Positions 10,541-23,100 of a stretch of DNA of 64,000 nucleotides are shown here, one piece after another; position 1 is the stretch's first letter, and every line of letters starts with the position of its first letter. Both the position numbers and the translations under genes were made by a program. The stretch lies in NCBI GenBank assembly GCA_027924585.1, contig BSBM01001383.1, positions 496,001 to 560,000 of the forward strand. The letters are read 5' to 3'. The notes beneath the pieces were generated by a model. That model was given only the letters and a program-made list of their open reading frames with translations, did no database searches and was not told the origin of the DNA. This stretch comes from Larix kaempferi (lineage: Eukaryota; Streptophyta; Pinopsida; Pinales; Pinaceae).

Positions 10541-11592
10541 CTACTCTTCAAATAGATGTATCGGATCCAACTCTTTACTGCACTGCTTCTTCAAGTCTTC
10601 CTTGTTGATGCATGGCTTATACTGACCATGTAAAAGGATTTCATGTTCCTTTTCCATGCAAAGATATCCCAAGGTCTTAATGTCCATGCTTTCTATGAAA
10701 AACTCATAAATGGGTTTATCAATAAAACCACCAAGAGACTCGGGCTCAAGCTTCCTTTCCTCAGATATGTCATATATGGGATTTTCAATTATGCTCTCAA
10801 AATATTTAAGCACATCATTCTCTTCTTCAGACATAGCATAGATGGGGTTCTCCATAAATGTCCAGTTGTCATCATCAACATCCATGTCAGTCACGAGGGA
10901 CTCTTCATCGCTTATATCATGATCCAGGTTATATATTTCCTCTTCATGCTCATAATCTTCATTTTCAGAAAAAAGGTCAAAAGTAAGGAAACCTTCAAAC
11001 TATCATCATGATATACATTGCAAACTTCTTCATGATTTTCAATATGGGCTTCTGCAATGGTTTCTTTTGGAGGCGGATTACGGGTACAAATATGCTCATC
11101 ATCACTGAAATAAACTTGAGAAAACTCCCAAAATTTCTCGTTCTCTACTATTATGAGGCGAGGAGCGTTACTGTCATCCTCATGATATTTTATCCAAGGT
11201 AGGAAGATGGGAAAGAACTTCTCAAGGATATTGTCCAAATCTTTCGTACCAAATCCTTTATTATGCCACTGCCTCAAAAATATTCTAAGGAAACTCGGAA
11301 GAGAGGTAATACATTTATTCGGGAGACCATTATACAACCAATAACAATCATTTCCCTACAAAGTGCTGAAAAACATTTCCATCATGTTATCTTCATATAA
11401 AACTTTGAAGTCAGCCAGGACCTTAAGAAAGGATATGACATGCTGGGTCTTTGAATCACCATTTCCCAAAAATATTGGCAAATGATGAGATATGTCTCTA
11501 CTTGTATGATAATTAGGGAAACCTGGGATGTTTGAGAAGTCAATAGGAGGATATTCATTTGAAAAATCATTACCGGACTCTTCATCATCCAT
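10541..11592 (-). pseudogene. Gypsy-type gag relic with repeated NPIY segments
   Basis: The first frame (11592-10912) reads as a retrotransposon gag. It has a leader with PPIDFSNIPGFPNYH, then HHLPIFLGNGDSKTQHVISF, FKVLYEDNMMEMFF, and after one stop (11358-11356) WLYNGLPNKCITSLPSFLR and FLRQWHNKGFG. This matches the gag core of plant Ty3/gypsy elements, which forms the capsid. Downstream, 10894-10541 is in another frame. It is acidic and repeats a short motif three times: ENPIYAMSEE, ENPIYDISEE and DKPIYEFF. No protease, RT or integrase follows to the left, so the element is gag-only or has lost pol. The PBS at 11959-11976 sets its orientation. Confidence 0.7.
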
Positions 11593-11958
11593 ACTTAGTG
11601 ATCAGAAGCATATATTTGAAATGAACATCGAAAGTATCTGCTACTTCATCAGGAGGTTTGCTTAAATAATGAGCTTTAAAGATTTTTTGTGTTGCATGGG
11701 TTCATCTACACACAACAAGTCTCAAATAATTTTGATAAACAAGGGTTTTATCCCTTCATCGGAGTCACCATGTGAGAATAAAAATATACATTTTAAAATA
11801 GTCACAAAAAATTCTATTTTTTACTTTGAAATTAAAAAAAAAAATGATAGTGGAATCTCCAGATTAAAAATTAAAGATTAGATCTAAGGATTCATCACAC
11901 AAATCAAAAAACAAAAAGGGTAAAAATCAAAAGTCGTACCTAGGGATAGAAAGATTTA
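11593..11958 (-). other. Leader between PBS and gag of the minus-strand gypsy relic
   Basis: This non-coding, AT-rich stretch sits between the primer-binding site and the first gag codons, as expected for a gypsy leader. Confidence 0.45.
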
Positions 11959-11976
11959 TCCCTGGCAACGACGCCA
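11959..11976 (-). promoter_or_regulatory. Primer-binding site (tRNA-Asp type) of the minus-strand gypsy relic
   Basis: On the minus strand the sequence reads TGGCGTCGTTGCCAGGGA, close to the tRNA-Asp-complementary site of many plant gypsy elements. It lies five bases from an LTR-like end, GGCAACA. Confidence 0.75.
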
Positions 11977-11981
11977 AAAAA

Positions 11982-13975
11982 TGTTGCCATCGGATTGCGC
12001 ACTTGGTTAACGCAGCAGAAATCGATGTTACTGCTCTGTGTGCCCTTGGGGGCAAGTCTCAAGTCAAGGCCGTCACCTGATCTTGACTCCTCCATTTAGG
12101 CCAACTCCTAATCGAATCCAAGGGGGGTAGTCCTTATGGAAAGTTTCTAAGGTTAATTAGAATGTTTCGGTGAATTAATTATGAGTGTTTTTAAGGAGTT
12201 TGGGAAGTTATGATTAAAAAAAGTAGCTTCCAAGATTGATTTGCAAAATAGTTTAGAAGAAAGCTTTCACCAGCAAAATATAAAGATCACCAATATAGAT
12301 GCCACAACAAATATGATATTAAGCAAAAAATGAACAGTTGTTGTGGACCAGTGCCTTGTGGAGTCGATATTCAAGATAAAACTGTGTTGCTGAAAGTGAA
12401 ATGTTTTACAATTGTCTCTTGGTTACTTTTAAATTATTAATGATTCGAATTTATTTAGGGAAAAGGGGGATCTCCCGAGATACCGTGAGGTACAAGAAGA
12501 AATGTCCGGAAACTGAAAGATGGTGGCTCCTCATGAAGGCGTGTGGGATGGAATGGAGTCTCTAGGGCAGTGTTCAACACTTCACCAATGAGGGTGTAGT
12601 CTAACTGTGCCCTGAGGTTGCAACCCAATTGTTCCCGCTTCCTCTGAGAAATTTCCCCACACAAAGTTCAATTAACGTAGTGCTCGATTTCCACTATGTG
12701 AAGGGTAGTGAATTTTATTAAGTGATTTATTTAAATTAGATGTGAAGCTTTAAAAAGTAGTTTACAACTCTTTCTGATTTCCCACAGGGCCAGGAAGAAT
12801 GCCCGCAAGGAGAAAGAGCATACTTTGAGCTATAAGCTAAATGTTATTTCTGGTTAATGCTTGTAAGAAAAGAATGCTTAAAGCTAAAACAAAAATAAAA
12901 CAACACAAAATCTATGTGTCACTTTTCTGATCATTCACCACTAATCGACAAAGCCTTTTTGTGGTGGTGAGAGCATACTTCGTGGCAACGATATTTTGTG
13001 TTACTTCTAATTTACACTTGCGAAAATGAAAAAAATGAAGTAAAAGCAAAATTGTGAAGTAAAAGCCAATTTATGAAATGAGTTAAGTATACAGTCCTGC
13101 AAATTAAAAGGTGTGTGTGTGTGTGTTAGAAAAATTTATTCCACAAGAATTGACACAGTGCAAATCCCCCTAGGGGGGATGGGGTGTGGGCGTTCTGTAG
13201 CCCACTTGTTCTCATTTAAAATTTACAATGAAAACTTAAAAGAAGTGCCACTTAGTCCATTTATAGTTGGATCTAAGGGCTTACAATCGCATAGAAAAAT
13301 TTACAAGTGGATGGGGGTCCACAGTGAGTATTTTTTGCACTTTTTGATGAGTTTTGGTCACAAATACACCCACTTTCGTCACGTACCTGCTAAAAACCAG
13401 TGAGCTAAAATGCTGCAAATTAGTGGTTAGAACATACAAAAATACATAAAAATACAACATCTTACGCTTACAAAAATATTGGAAAATATTAAGCACTTTC
13501 AAGCATAAGAAACTAGATCTAGATCAATGATTTAACTTTGAAATGAAGCTCTCTAGATCTATGAGAAGCAAGAGATTTTAAAAATGAACTTTGAATCTAT
13601 TCTACTTGCTTCAAGAAAAACATAAAAGAAATATGATTTTTTTTATGTGAGAGGATGGAACAACCACACAATATTTAGCTTAGGAAGAGTGGAGGAAGAT
13701 TGATGCCTGCAAAACCATTATGTTAAACCAAAAATAGAAGCAACCAGCCACCAAGCTTGGAAGAAGAGTCAAGACTAGATCAACCTCCAAAGCTTAGCAT
13801 CCAATCCTGCACAACATCAAAAGCACTCATACACCAAATGGATTAAATCTAGTATATCAACAGAAAGAGATTAGAAGGGCAATAGTATAGCCGACTACAT
13901 GTGCTGCTCCTAGATCTCTAAACATTGAAATATACATAAGCAAGTCAAAAACTATGAATGCTTACTCTATTATAC
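11982..13975 (-). other. Putative 5' LTR of the minus-strand gypsy relic; outer end undefined
   Basis: The plus strand begins TGTTGCC at 11982, which is the CA end of a minus-strand LTR next to its PBS. The right end is not clear. No gene is seen. There is a short (GT)n run near 13110-13127. The sequence from 13500 to 13975 is AT-rich with no coding signal. Confidence 0.4.
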
Positions 13976-15101
13976 AAGCTAGATCAATCCATAATAGCGA
14001 TATGAAAGCAAAAATGAAATTGTACAAATATACTTCAACTAAGTGCATGCTTCAACATGGAACAAGAGCAACCAATCTTGACCTCCAAAGTCTTCAAAAT
14101 ATTATTCAACAAATAGCCAAAAGCTAGACAGTATATGAGCAGAGGTTCAATGATCCATCATGAAGAAATGAGCATGAGATACTTTGCTTATATAGAAAAA
14201 TGAGAGAGGGGGAGGTGCACTTCCCAAGATAGATCCTCTTTGACACTTGGAGAAATGGATTGATACACTTGGAAAAGGCTTGTTGACACATGTGAGAGTT
14301 TTGGGGAGGTTAATGACACCTTTGTCCAACCATTTGACACTTTTCAACCTGTGTTCAACCTCCACTTGACACCTCTCCAACCACAAATCCCCCCCACCCT
14401 TGGTGGATCTCCAATCTTCAATCAAATCATCATTAATTTGTTCAATATTCTCCCCGATTTGATTGTCAATCAAAGGAGGTTTGATTCCAACACATTTCCT
14501 TGATCCGTGGGATTGAGATTTTTTCTTTATTATGTCTTTTTTGCCAATTAAATTGGTCTTTTTGGCATTTTTAGAGTAAATATTAATTTTGGAGATAAAT
14601 ACTTATTTGAAACTTAGGAAAAGTGGGTTTAGGGGTTTTGTGGGTGCTATGGGTTAGCAAATGAGCACCCCCATGCCAAAATTCACCTCCTAACCACACT
14701 TTTATCACTTTAAAAAAAAATAAAAATAAAAAAATAAAAAAATCTCGTTAAACGGAAAAAAATATTTTTCTCCGAATGACTTTAAAATCCTAGGGGACCT
14801 AGTGTATATCCATATGACTCATTATTGATGGCTAGCATGTTTAAAAAACATAGACACATAGGATTTAATAACCTCCCTATGCTCGACCACCATGGAAAAT
14901 ACTCCATCTTTGGAGATATGAGTGAAAAACTCAAGAATTATACTCCACTAAAGCGCAACGCATAATTCCTAAGGAAAAAACACTCTAGAGTATCCCCTTG
15001 ATAGTAAAACCTAAGGTAGGCCAAGCCTTGTACAAAGTATCATGCTTAGACCAACTTATTACAATTCCCCCATGGGGGTCTCTAGACATGCAAATTTTAA
15101 C
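13976..15101. repeat. 1.1 kb direct repeat, right copy (possible LTR)
   Basis: Matches 4788-5905 in the same orientation. It contains the same TTGACAC mini-array (about 14238-14370) and the same CCCCCATGGGGG palindrome near its end. Homology stops at CATGCAAATTTTA, where a LINE fragment begins. The partner copies are 9.2 kb apart. Confidence 0.7.
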
Positions 15102-15232
15102 CTTGAGGCTAATTCTAGATAAATAAGGAGTGCCAACCATTCAACTTCATTATTTGATTTAGTTCCCAGACCCATGCATGAATTGACAATTTTTCCTTCT
15201 CGATCGAAGATGATCCCGCCTGCACCTACCTC
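15102..15232 (-). pseudogene. LINE RNase H fragment (about 130 bp)
   Basis: Read on the minus strand from 15232 the sequence gives GEVGAGGIIFDREGK, then MGLGTKSNNEVEWLALL and LELASR. This is the start of the RNase H-like domain at the C-terminus of plant LINE ORF2 (GAGGIIFD with the first Asp, and NNEVEW with the Glu). It is homologous to 62685-63087. Both ends are cut: the right end lies within a few bases of where the other copy is truncated, and the left end joins the direct repeat. Confidence 0.75.
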
Positions 15233-16285
15233 CCCTGAATCGTTGAAAGAATATGTTCATAAAAAGGAGAAATATCTTTTGAAGAATCGACCCAAAATAA
15301 GATTGGTTATCCAGCGCCACAGAGGAATCAAGATTATAAGGCTAATATTGAGGAATCATTATAGTTAAAAGCCACTTCTTTGGGACTTAAATTATTTTCG
15401 AGATCGCAGAAGAGATTCCTCCATCCCGCCACGATATTTTTGTGAAATATTCACACTAGTTTTATAGAACCATTTAACAAATTATGGATCATTAATTCAC
15501 ATAATTTCTCGAGTTAATCAACTGCACGTAAAAAATGCAACACTCAAGGCTGAGTTTAAGGATTGATTGTTCTGTTTTATGTTTCTTGATTAAATTATAT
15601 GCTAAATGTAGTTTTTATTTGTATTCTCTTTGTGTTACAGATTTCAATTTGACTGGTTGTATTTTTGTATTGCAGAGATTCGAAAACCTGGGAGGAAGGA
15701 ATAAGATACGTTTAACTCTCGAAAATGATGGAGAGTATGACGCAAGCCAACCCAGGAACTTGAAAAAGAAAGCGCAAACTGTTATGGAGCAGATCGGGAG
15801 TTCATTCTAATTCTGAAAGGATTTGATGGCCTATTTAAAGAAAAACGAGTTGACTGTGAGTTCATTCTAATTCCTTTCTTCTAGTTCTGTTTCTCTTTGG
15901 TAACAGGCGATTGAATATTATTTCAGATAATTTTTTATAAATTTATGTTCGAATGTCTTCAACACTGGTTTATATTGGTTCTTTTATACAATTTTTTCAT
16001 TGCTTATCAGACTTTTGACACAGCGTCTCGACTTTGTTTCAGATTCCCTTCATTTGTTTTACTTCTGCTCTATTTTTGAATCGTTATTATGAAATTAGCA
16101 GTTTCATTTCATTAAATCACCATTCTTATTTATATTGATTTGATTTTGCATATGATAAAAGAGTTCATTGTAACCTGTTATGATTGAAATCTGCAGTGTT
16201 ATTGATGATTTTATATTAAAATTATAAATATGTGACAGTTTCATATTTTATGAAATGTTTTTCATATGTTTTGATTATCACTTAT
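15233..16285. other. Mostly non-coding; one exon-like segment near 15676-15810
   Basis: At 15676 a good acceptor (TTTTTGTATTGCAG) precedes an open segment of about 44 codons beginning RFENLGGRNKIRLTLENDGE and ending QTVMEQIGSSF with a stop. I recognise no family and see no partner exon, so it may be a pseudogene scrap or chance. The rest is AT-rich. Confidence 0.25.
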
Positions 16286-17955
16286 TTAATCTGGAAATGC
16301 AATTTGAATTAATATATCAACTGGGTTGTCAAAATAGAATAATGGGGTCCATGAAGGGGGACCCGAACAATACATGAAAAAACGGTTGTGTACATCATAT
16401 TGGTCCAGAGGGGACACAAATCTGGGACATACCCATGGCCTAACCATGGTTGCGGTGAACAAACTGATACGCTGGAAAACATTCGTCACTCTGATTGTGG
16501 TACCAGAATGACTGATAAAAATGTTGGATCTGGAGGTGTCTAATAACTGTGAGTCGAGGAAGCATGTTACTGGAGTACTTTCATGAAACTGTTGCCCTGC
16601 ACAGCCCGGATATCTATAGGAACATATGACTAGTTGTTTCCTCTAGTAGACTCACAAATGTGCTGGAGTCAGGTAACATACGGGGTCTTCTACTAATCAC
16701 TGAAATGACCAATACCCTGTACGAATCTCAACAATGTGATCAAGGTGTTGGCGTTGAGCATGTGAGAAACAATCATCTGGAGAGGCACTAAGGACTCCTT
16801 TCCAAATGATCCGTAGGCACTCACTGCTGATGGCGGTGAGTCCAAGGCACAGGGACCTCTAGGTCTATCCTCTGGAATGGATTGGTTGGCGTTGACAGAG
16901 GGAGACCTTGCAACTACCAAAGCAATGATGTTTCCTTGACAAGAGCACGAGGTGTACAATTGAGATGTGATATTACTAATGGCAGGACTGACGTACTGTA
17001 GGGAGGGGGAATAACTGGGGTCAATGGAATGGGAGGACTCAAACTTCCTTTGTTCAGAGTATGATGACATGGATGACTTGGCAGCTTATGAAACTTAACT
17101 TTTAGATATGGGAATCATAGCTTAAGGGATAAGGGATAATTACTGCAGCGGGAAAGACTCGGGGGGATCTACTAAAGGATCATATGTGGAGACTCTGAAG
17201 GTGACATTTTGTAGAATGCTCTGAACAAAGGCAACCAAGCTGGGGGAGCTGCCGTAATAGTGCAGTTATATATATGCTTTGGTGTGGCGCCAAGAGGCAT
17301 CATTGGGGCCTTCTTCATGATTTAAGGGACTCGAAGAAGGGGTGAAAGTATGTTCAAAAAATGGTACTATCGTGTGGATTTGTGCGAGCCCAGGATAGTT
17401 AATGCTCGTGGTTGCTTTCATTTTTAGAGAGCCTGAAAGCAGTAAGAGGACTCCAGGGGGGTTCTTTTTCGTGTGTTAGTCTTCAAAGCCCAAAAAGGCG
17501 TAAAAGGATGCAGTGAAGAACTCTTCTAGCTAGTGTGACTAGAGTATTCCTTTTTTGTAATTAGTCTACAAGGTCCGGAAAAGGGGTAAACTTATACCAG
17601 GTAGACGCCCTTTTAGATACTTTTAGCGAGCATGAAAGGAAGCAAGATTGCTCGGTGATATTTTCATTGTTTTAGGAGTCAGAAAATAGCTTAACAAAAA
17701 CTCCCTAAGTGCCTTTTTCGTAAAGGAATTGCTTGGCCCGAAAAAGGGATAAACTTATACCGAACAGGTGAGGCAAAGAGGAAGTGTTCGATCGAGGGGT
17801 AAATATGGATATCCAAGAGAGTGGTAGGGGGGACACTAATGGGGCTTCCTTGCGGGTTGATGAATGATAGCAAAACAACGTCCTAATTGCAGTATGGATG
17901 GAGTGGATGGCTCATGGGTAGGTTGTGATTCATGAACTCGTAAAGATTTGGCAGT
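16286..17955. other. Moderately GC-balanced stretch of unknown origin
   Basis: Minus-strand frames at 17070-16693 (125 residues, Ser/Pro-rich) and 16489-16286 have no recognisable domain. A short word, AAACTTATACC, flanked by GGTCCGGAAAAGGGG or GGCCCGAAAAAGGG, occurs near 17570 and again near 17741. The stretch may be the 3' end of the Tat-like element that lies to the right, but I found no LTR matching 36490-37173. Confidence 0.3.
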
Positions 17956-17956
17956 G

Positions 17957-18553
17957 GTTGATGTGGCATGCAAATCGAGATGGAAAGGTGTAGGGACACA
18001 ATGTCAAAAAAATTTCTAGGTGAGGACAAGAAATGATCTCGAGCATCGTCACAATCGCAGAAAACTGAATCCGGTGGTATCAAGAAAGTGAGAAACGGAC
18101 GACGGCCAAAGTGGCACGCAAACCGAGGTGACGAGGGACATGTGAAAAATGCTCAAAATATTTTGAGGTGAGAGCGAGAAATGATCTCGAGCATCATCAC
18201 GAGTATGGAAAACTGAATCCGACGATACAAAGAACGTCAGAAACGGAGAATGACCAAAGTGGCACGCAAACCGAGGTGACGAGGGGCATGAAAATATGCC
18301 CAGAAGATTTTGAGGTGAGAGCTAGAAAGGATCTCAAGCATCATCGCGAGTGCGAAAAACTGAATCTAGTAGTATAAAGAATGTCAGAAACGGAGAACAA
18401 CCAAAGTGGCACGCAAACTGAGGCGACGAGGGACATGAAAATATGCCCGAAAGATTTTGAGGTGAGAGCGAGAAAGAATCTCAAGCGTAATCACAAGCGC
18501 GAAAAACTGAATCTCGCGATATAAAGAACGTCAGAAACGGAGAACGACCAAAG
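17957..18553. repeat. 147-bp tandem array, left part (about 4 units)
   Basis: Units start at about 17960, 18108, 18256, 18403 and 18550, each with CAAAGTGGCACGCAAACCGAGG or a variant. The spacing is 147-148 bases. The fifth unit is cut at 18553 by the copia insertion and resumes at 24789. Tandem arrays near the 3' end are known from Tat/Ogre-type gypsy elements, which suggests this array belongs to the element to its right. Confidence 0.9.
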
Positions 18554-19011
18554 TGTTAGGATATTTAGACACTTAGGAGTCAGTTAAGATCAACTTGTGT
18601 AATATATCCGTTAGGAAAAGTGTGTTTCTTTAGTATGCATTAGTATGCATTTGTAAATACTTAATCTGACGGTCACGATATGTTCCCGACATAGAGTGAT
18701 CCAATGACTCAACTTCTCTTAGATCATACCTACCCTTGATCCGTGGCTTAACACCCGATTGGTCCATGATCTCTATTTAAAGAACATGGAGGGTCATTGG
18801 AAAGTTGATCGATTATGAGAAGCTCATTTGTAACTTTCTTTCTTTGCATAATAAATTATCCTGCAGAAGCTATTTGGCCGGGGCCGTGCAGTGTTTCCCT
18901 CACGAGGGTTTAAACCACGTCAAAACATTGGTGTATCGATCTGTGATCTGTTTGTGTGAAGTGGTTGCTCTAGGTGTTCGGTTTTTTGGGAGTACCCTGT
19001 GTACCCGAACA
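18554..19011 (+). repeat. Copia 1 5' LTR
   Basis: 458 bp, starts TGTTAGGATATTTAG and ends CCCGAACA. TATTTAAAG near 18773 is the likely TATA element, and AATAAA near 18850 a possible poly(A) signal. Confidence 0.95.
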
Positions 19012-19023
19012 TAGTATCAGAGC
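19012..19023 (+). promoter_or_regulatory. Copia 1 primer-binding site
   Basis: TAGTATCAGAGC, one base off the initiator-tRNA-Met-complementary TGGTATCAGAGC, directly after the LTR. Confidence 0.9.
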
Positions 19024-20169
19024 TTTTATGAAGAGCCGCTTCCGGTTATGATCTAGATCTTGAACTGTTATTGCCGAAACTCGAAAGGGTTTCTGGTTCT
19101 CATATTTCTATGCATTTATGGACTGTGGGAGGTGTTCCATTGCGTCCGGAGCACCGTTTCTATTGGGAAATAGTTTTTGTTTGATCGAAAACGGTTACTG
19201 GTTGCTTCAGAAACGCGTATTTGATCAGATCTGAAGGTATAATGTTACAGTGATGCATTTTTTTTATTTTTTGTTTTAAAAGAAAAAGAAAAAAAATCTC
19301 ATATTTTATCAGTTTTTACTATTAGATTTTTTTAAATTTCGGATTGTTGCTTTCCCTATCTGCGTATGCTCTTTGCCGTGCACCTTGAACGATCTTGGCA
19401 AATCAGAAACAGAAAGGGAAATGGTTTTTCTCGACTATGTATGCTCTTTGCCGTGCACCTTCCACGATCTCGGCAAATCAGAGGTAGATAGAAAATGTAG
19501 ACTTTTTCGGGAAAACTAACGAGATCTAACTCCACAAGTGTGGAACAGTTTTTTTTGTTTCGGTTTGTGGTGTGATTTGCAGGAAAAAAGGCAAGCACGG
19601 AAACCTAGCAAAAAGAGTAAAAAAAAAAAAAACTCCTTCCTCATTCCCATATTTTACATACTTTTTAATCTAGCTCACTTGGTTCAAAGTTGCTTTATTC
19701 CTTAATAGGTTTTGAGTTCAAGTCTTAGGAAGTTACTTTTAAAAGAAAAAGTGTATGCAATTTCTATTTTCAAGTTGCTTTATTGTAAAAGTGCATCTCA
19801 CTTAAATAATAAAAAATAAAAATAAAAAGTGAGTCACTTAAGTTCTTTTTTATTGTTGTACTATTTTAAAGTAACATCGTTGTAAAAGTGAAATCACTTA
19901 TTTTATAAAAGTGATTCACTTAAAGCAACTTTCTTGTAAAATGATTGTCAAAGGTTCATCTTGGGAAGAGGGGGGTCATTTTTTTTAGCTGGTTATTCTC
20001 TATGTGCCACGTCACTATTGTGGACATCTTCAACAGTTTCTTTGTTCAAGCATAACTTCATCATATAGAGTCAGTTTTCAGTGTTGTTTTTTTTTTAAAC
20101 CACCTATTTTTTCGAGTTCTTCGTGTCCAGACTATTGGTTTCTGCTTTTACATCCATTAATTTACAAAT
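19024..20169 (+). other. Copia 1 leader, non-coding
   Basis: Untranslated leader before gag. A 76-bp tandem duplication is seen (TATGCTCTTTGCCGTGCACC near 19364 and near 19440). Poly(A) and poly(T) runs are frequent. Confidence 0.7.
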
Positions 20170-23100
20170 ATGGCTACCCCTTGTGATATTCTACTTACTA
20201 GTTCCAACTATTTCTCATGGAAATATCATATGGAGGATGTTCGACGAAGTAGAGGACTTTTCATAATTACCTCGAGGAAAGAAATAGAACCTACTGATGA
20301 TGATAAGAAAATCAAATGGGCAAATAGATGTGATGAAGCTCATGGATTGATTGGGATGTCAATCTTTACTGATTTGCGATTCCACATATCTGGAATTGAT
20401 GAACCTGATGCTGCTCGGGACAAGTTGGAATCTGTGTTTGGTAAACACAATGAAATTCGAGGTCATCAACTTGAAAATGAGTTGATTTCTTTAAATCCTA
20501 GTGATTTTTCATGCATTGAAGATTATTTATCTAAGTACAAAACTCTTAAACTCTTATTTGCAGAATGTAAGAATAAGAGAGAACACAAACAATGCATTTA
20601 TCATATTCTTTCAAAACTTGGATCTCCATATTCTGTTTTTGTATCTACATTTTACTCCATGAAAGAATCCTTGAATGCAGCTAGCTATCAAGAGCCTAGT
20701 CTTGAATCCTTTTGTGATTCCTTGATTAGAGAGCAAAATAAGCTCATCCATCTTGGAATAATTAACAATGCAGATATATCTAGGAAAGCCTTATTGTCCC
20801 AACAGAAAGAAAAGTCCAAGCCTTCCAAGAAACAAAAATTTTGTAATAATAAGTCAAGCAAGGGTCCCAAACCCTCTCAGTCAGCTCCTTCTTTAAAAAA
20901 TGACAAAGGATCCAAGCCAAAAGGCAAGAAGACTGAGCGTCATTGCAACTATTGCAGGAAAGATAATCATGATGAATCTAAGTGTTTCAAAAAGCTAGTA
21001 GCCTTGGAAGTAGCAATGAAGAAGCACCACATCAGCCTAGATTCGCCTTTAGGATCTACCTCTCATGGACATGCACTTTGTGCTTCTGGTTATTCTTATA
21101 ATACATCTTCTTCTTCTACTTCAAATGAATGGCTCATTAATTCTGGAGCATCTTATCATATGGCTAAGGATCAAGCCATCTTTTCTACTATGCATGAATG
21201 TAACACCAAACAAATATTTGTTGGTGATGATAGATCTCTCAGTGTTGTAGGAGTTGGAAAAGTTCCAGTAGATAATGGTCATTTCAGTGATGTACTATGT
21301 GTTCCAAGAATTTCCTACAATTTGTTATCAATCTATCAAATCACTCATTCTGGTGAAGGTAAAACTGTGACGTTCACACCTCACCAAGTTGTAATCAAGG
21401 ATTTTACAGATCCTCAACAAGTCCTAGCTACCGGAATTGTTGATGATATTACTAGGTTGTACAAGTTTAACAACTTTGGGTCATCACCTTTTCCTTTAGT
21501 TTTTGTTGCTCATAGTGATAACTTGAGCAAACTTTGGCATGAGCGATTTGGTCACTTAAATTATCGCTCATTGCAACAACTATGTAAAGAAAATATGGTG
21601 ACAGGTCTTCCAATGGTATCTTGCAGAGATGGTGTTTGTTTCGGTTGTTTACTCGAAAAACATTATCGGGACAATTTTGACAAACGTGCCTCTTGGCATG
21701 CCTCGGTTCCCTTGGAGCTTGTGCATAGTGATTTGTGTGGTCCTCTTCCATCTGCTTCATTTTCTGGTTTCAAATATTTCTTAAATTTCATTGATTATTA
21801 CACCAGACGCACTTGGCTTTATCTCCTAAAACTTAAGAGTGAAGTATTTAACATGTTCTTAGCCTATAAGGCCCTTGTTGAAAAACAATCTGGTCATCAA
21901 ATTATTAAGTTAAGATCTGACAATGGAGAAGAATATGTTAACAAAAAGTTCACTACTTTCTGCACTGAACAAGGAATCCAACAACAACACACTGTTCCAT
22001 ATACACCACAACAAAATGGTGTAGCTAAACAGAAGAACCGCACTTTAAAAGAAATGGCTAATTGTATGATCCAATCTAAGGGACGAAGTCTTCAATTTTG
22101 GGCTGAAGCCATTAATTGTGCAAATTACATAGTTAATCGCACCCCCACTAATGAATTACAAGGTATCACACCAGAAGAAGCATGGAATAAAACTAAACTT
22201 GATGTAAGTCACTTCTGTGTGTTTGGTAGTGAAGCATGGGCTCACATTCCGGATGAAAAACGGAAAGCATTGCAGCCTAAAAGTGAAAAGTGCATATTTG
22301 TTGGATATTCTGAAGATGTAAAAGGTTATATACTTCTTCGACCACATTCTCATGAGGTAATCATTAGAAGAGATGTTAAATTTGATGAAAATCTCTTGGC
22401 CTACGAGCCTAACTCGGCGATTGTGCCATCTTTGTCCTGCGAGCCTGATTCGGCGATGTGCCTTCTTCTTCTTCTTCCAACTTCCTTGATAGGTTTCCAA
22501 CTCCAATTTCTGATGATGACAGTGAAGATGAAAATCCACCCCCGCTTGCTCATGTTCCTCTAGTTGCACCAACACAAGTGCTTCCTCAATGGGTCCGTTC
22601 AACATGTAAAGCAACTAGTGATCTTGCCGGTGATCCTAGAGATCAACATCGAACACGTTCTCAGTTTCAACGAGCCTCTTCTCTTTTGGCTCAAGTTTTC
22701 GAGAATCTTGATCCAGAAACCTTTGCAGAAGCTTCAGGAAATCCAGATTGGGATGCAGCTATGGATGAAGAATATCATTATTTAATGGCGAACAATACTT
22801 GGGATCTTGTACCTCTTCCAAAAGGAAGAAAACTTGTTAGATGTAAATGGGTCTACAGAACTAAGAATGCATCAGATGGAAGTGTTGAAAGACTTAAGGC
22901 AAGGTTAGTTGCCAAAGGTTTTTCTCAAGTTGAAGGGATTGACTACAATGAAACCTTTGCTCCTGTCGCAAAAATGAACTCCATCCGCCTTGTTCTTTCC
23001 CTTGCAGCCTTACATAACTAGGACGTCCATCAAATGGATGTCAAGTCTGCCTTCTTACATGGTGATTTATAGGAGGAAATTTACATGGAACAACCTCCTG

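Noticed and set aside
18168-18377. 69-residue plus-strand ORF
   Set aside because: Translation of the 147-bp tandem array. Because 147 is a multiple of three, a frame can stay open by chance; divergence does not favour synonymous sites in any way I can see.
21467-21760. 97-residue minus-strand ORF inside copia 1
   Set aside because: Shadow of the integrase coding strand.
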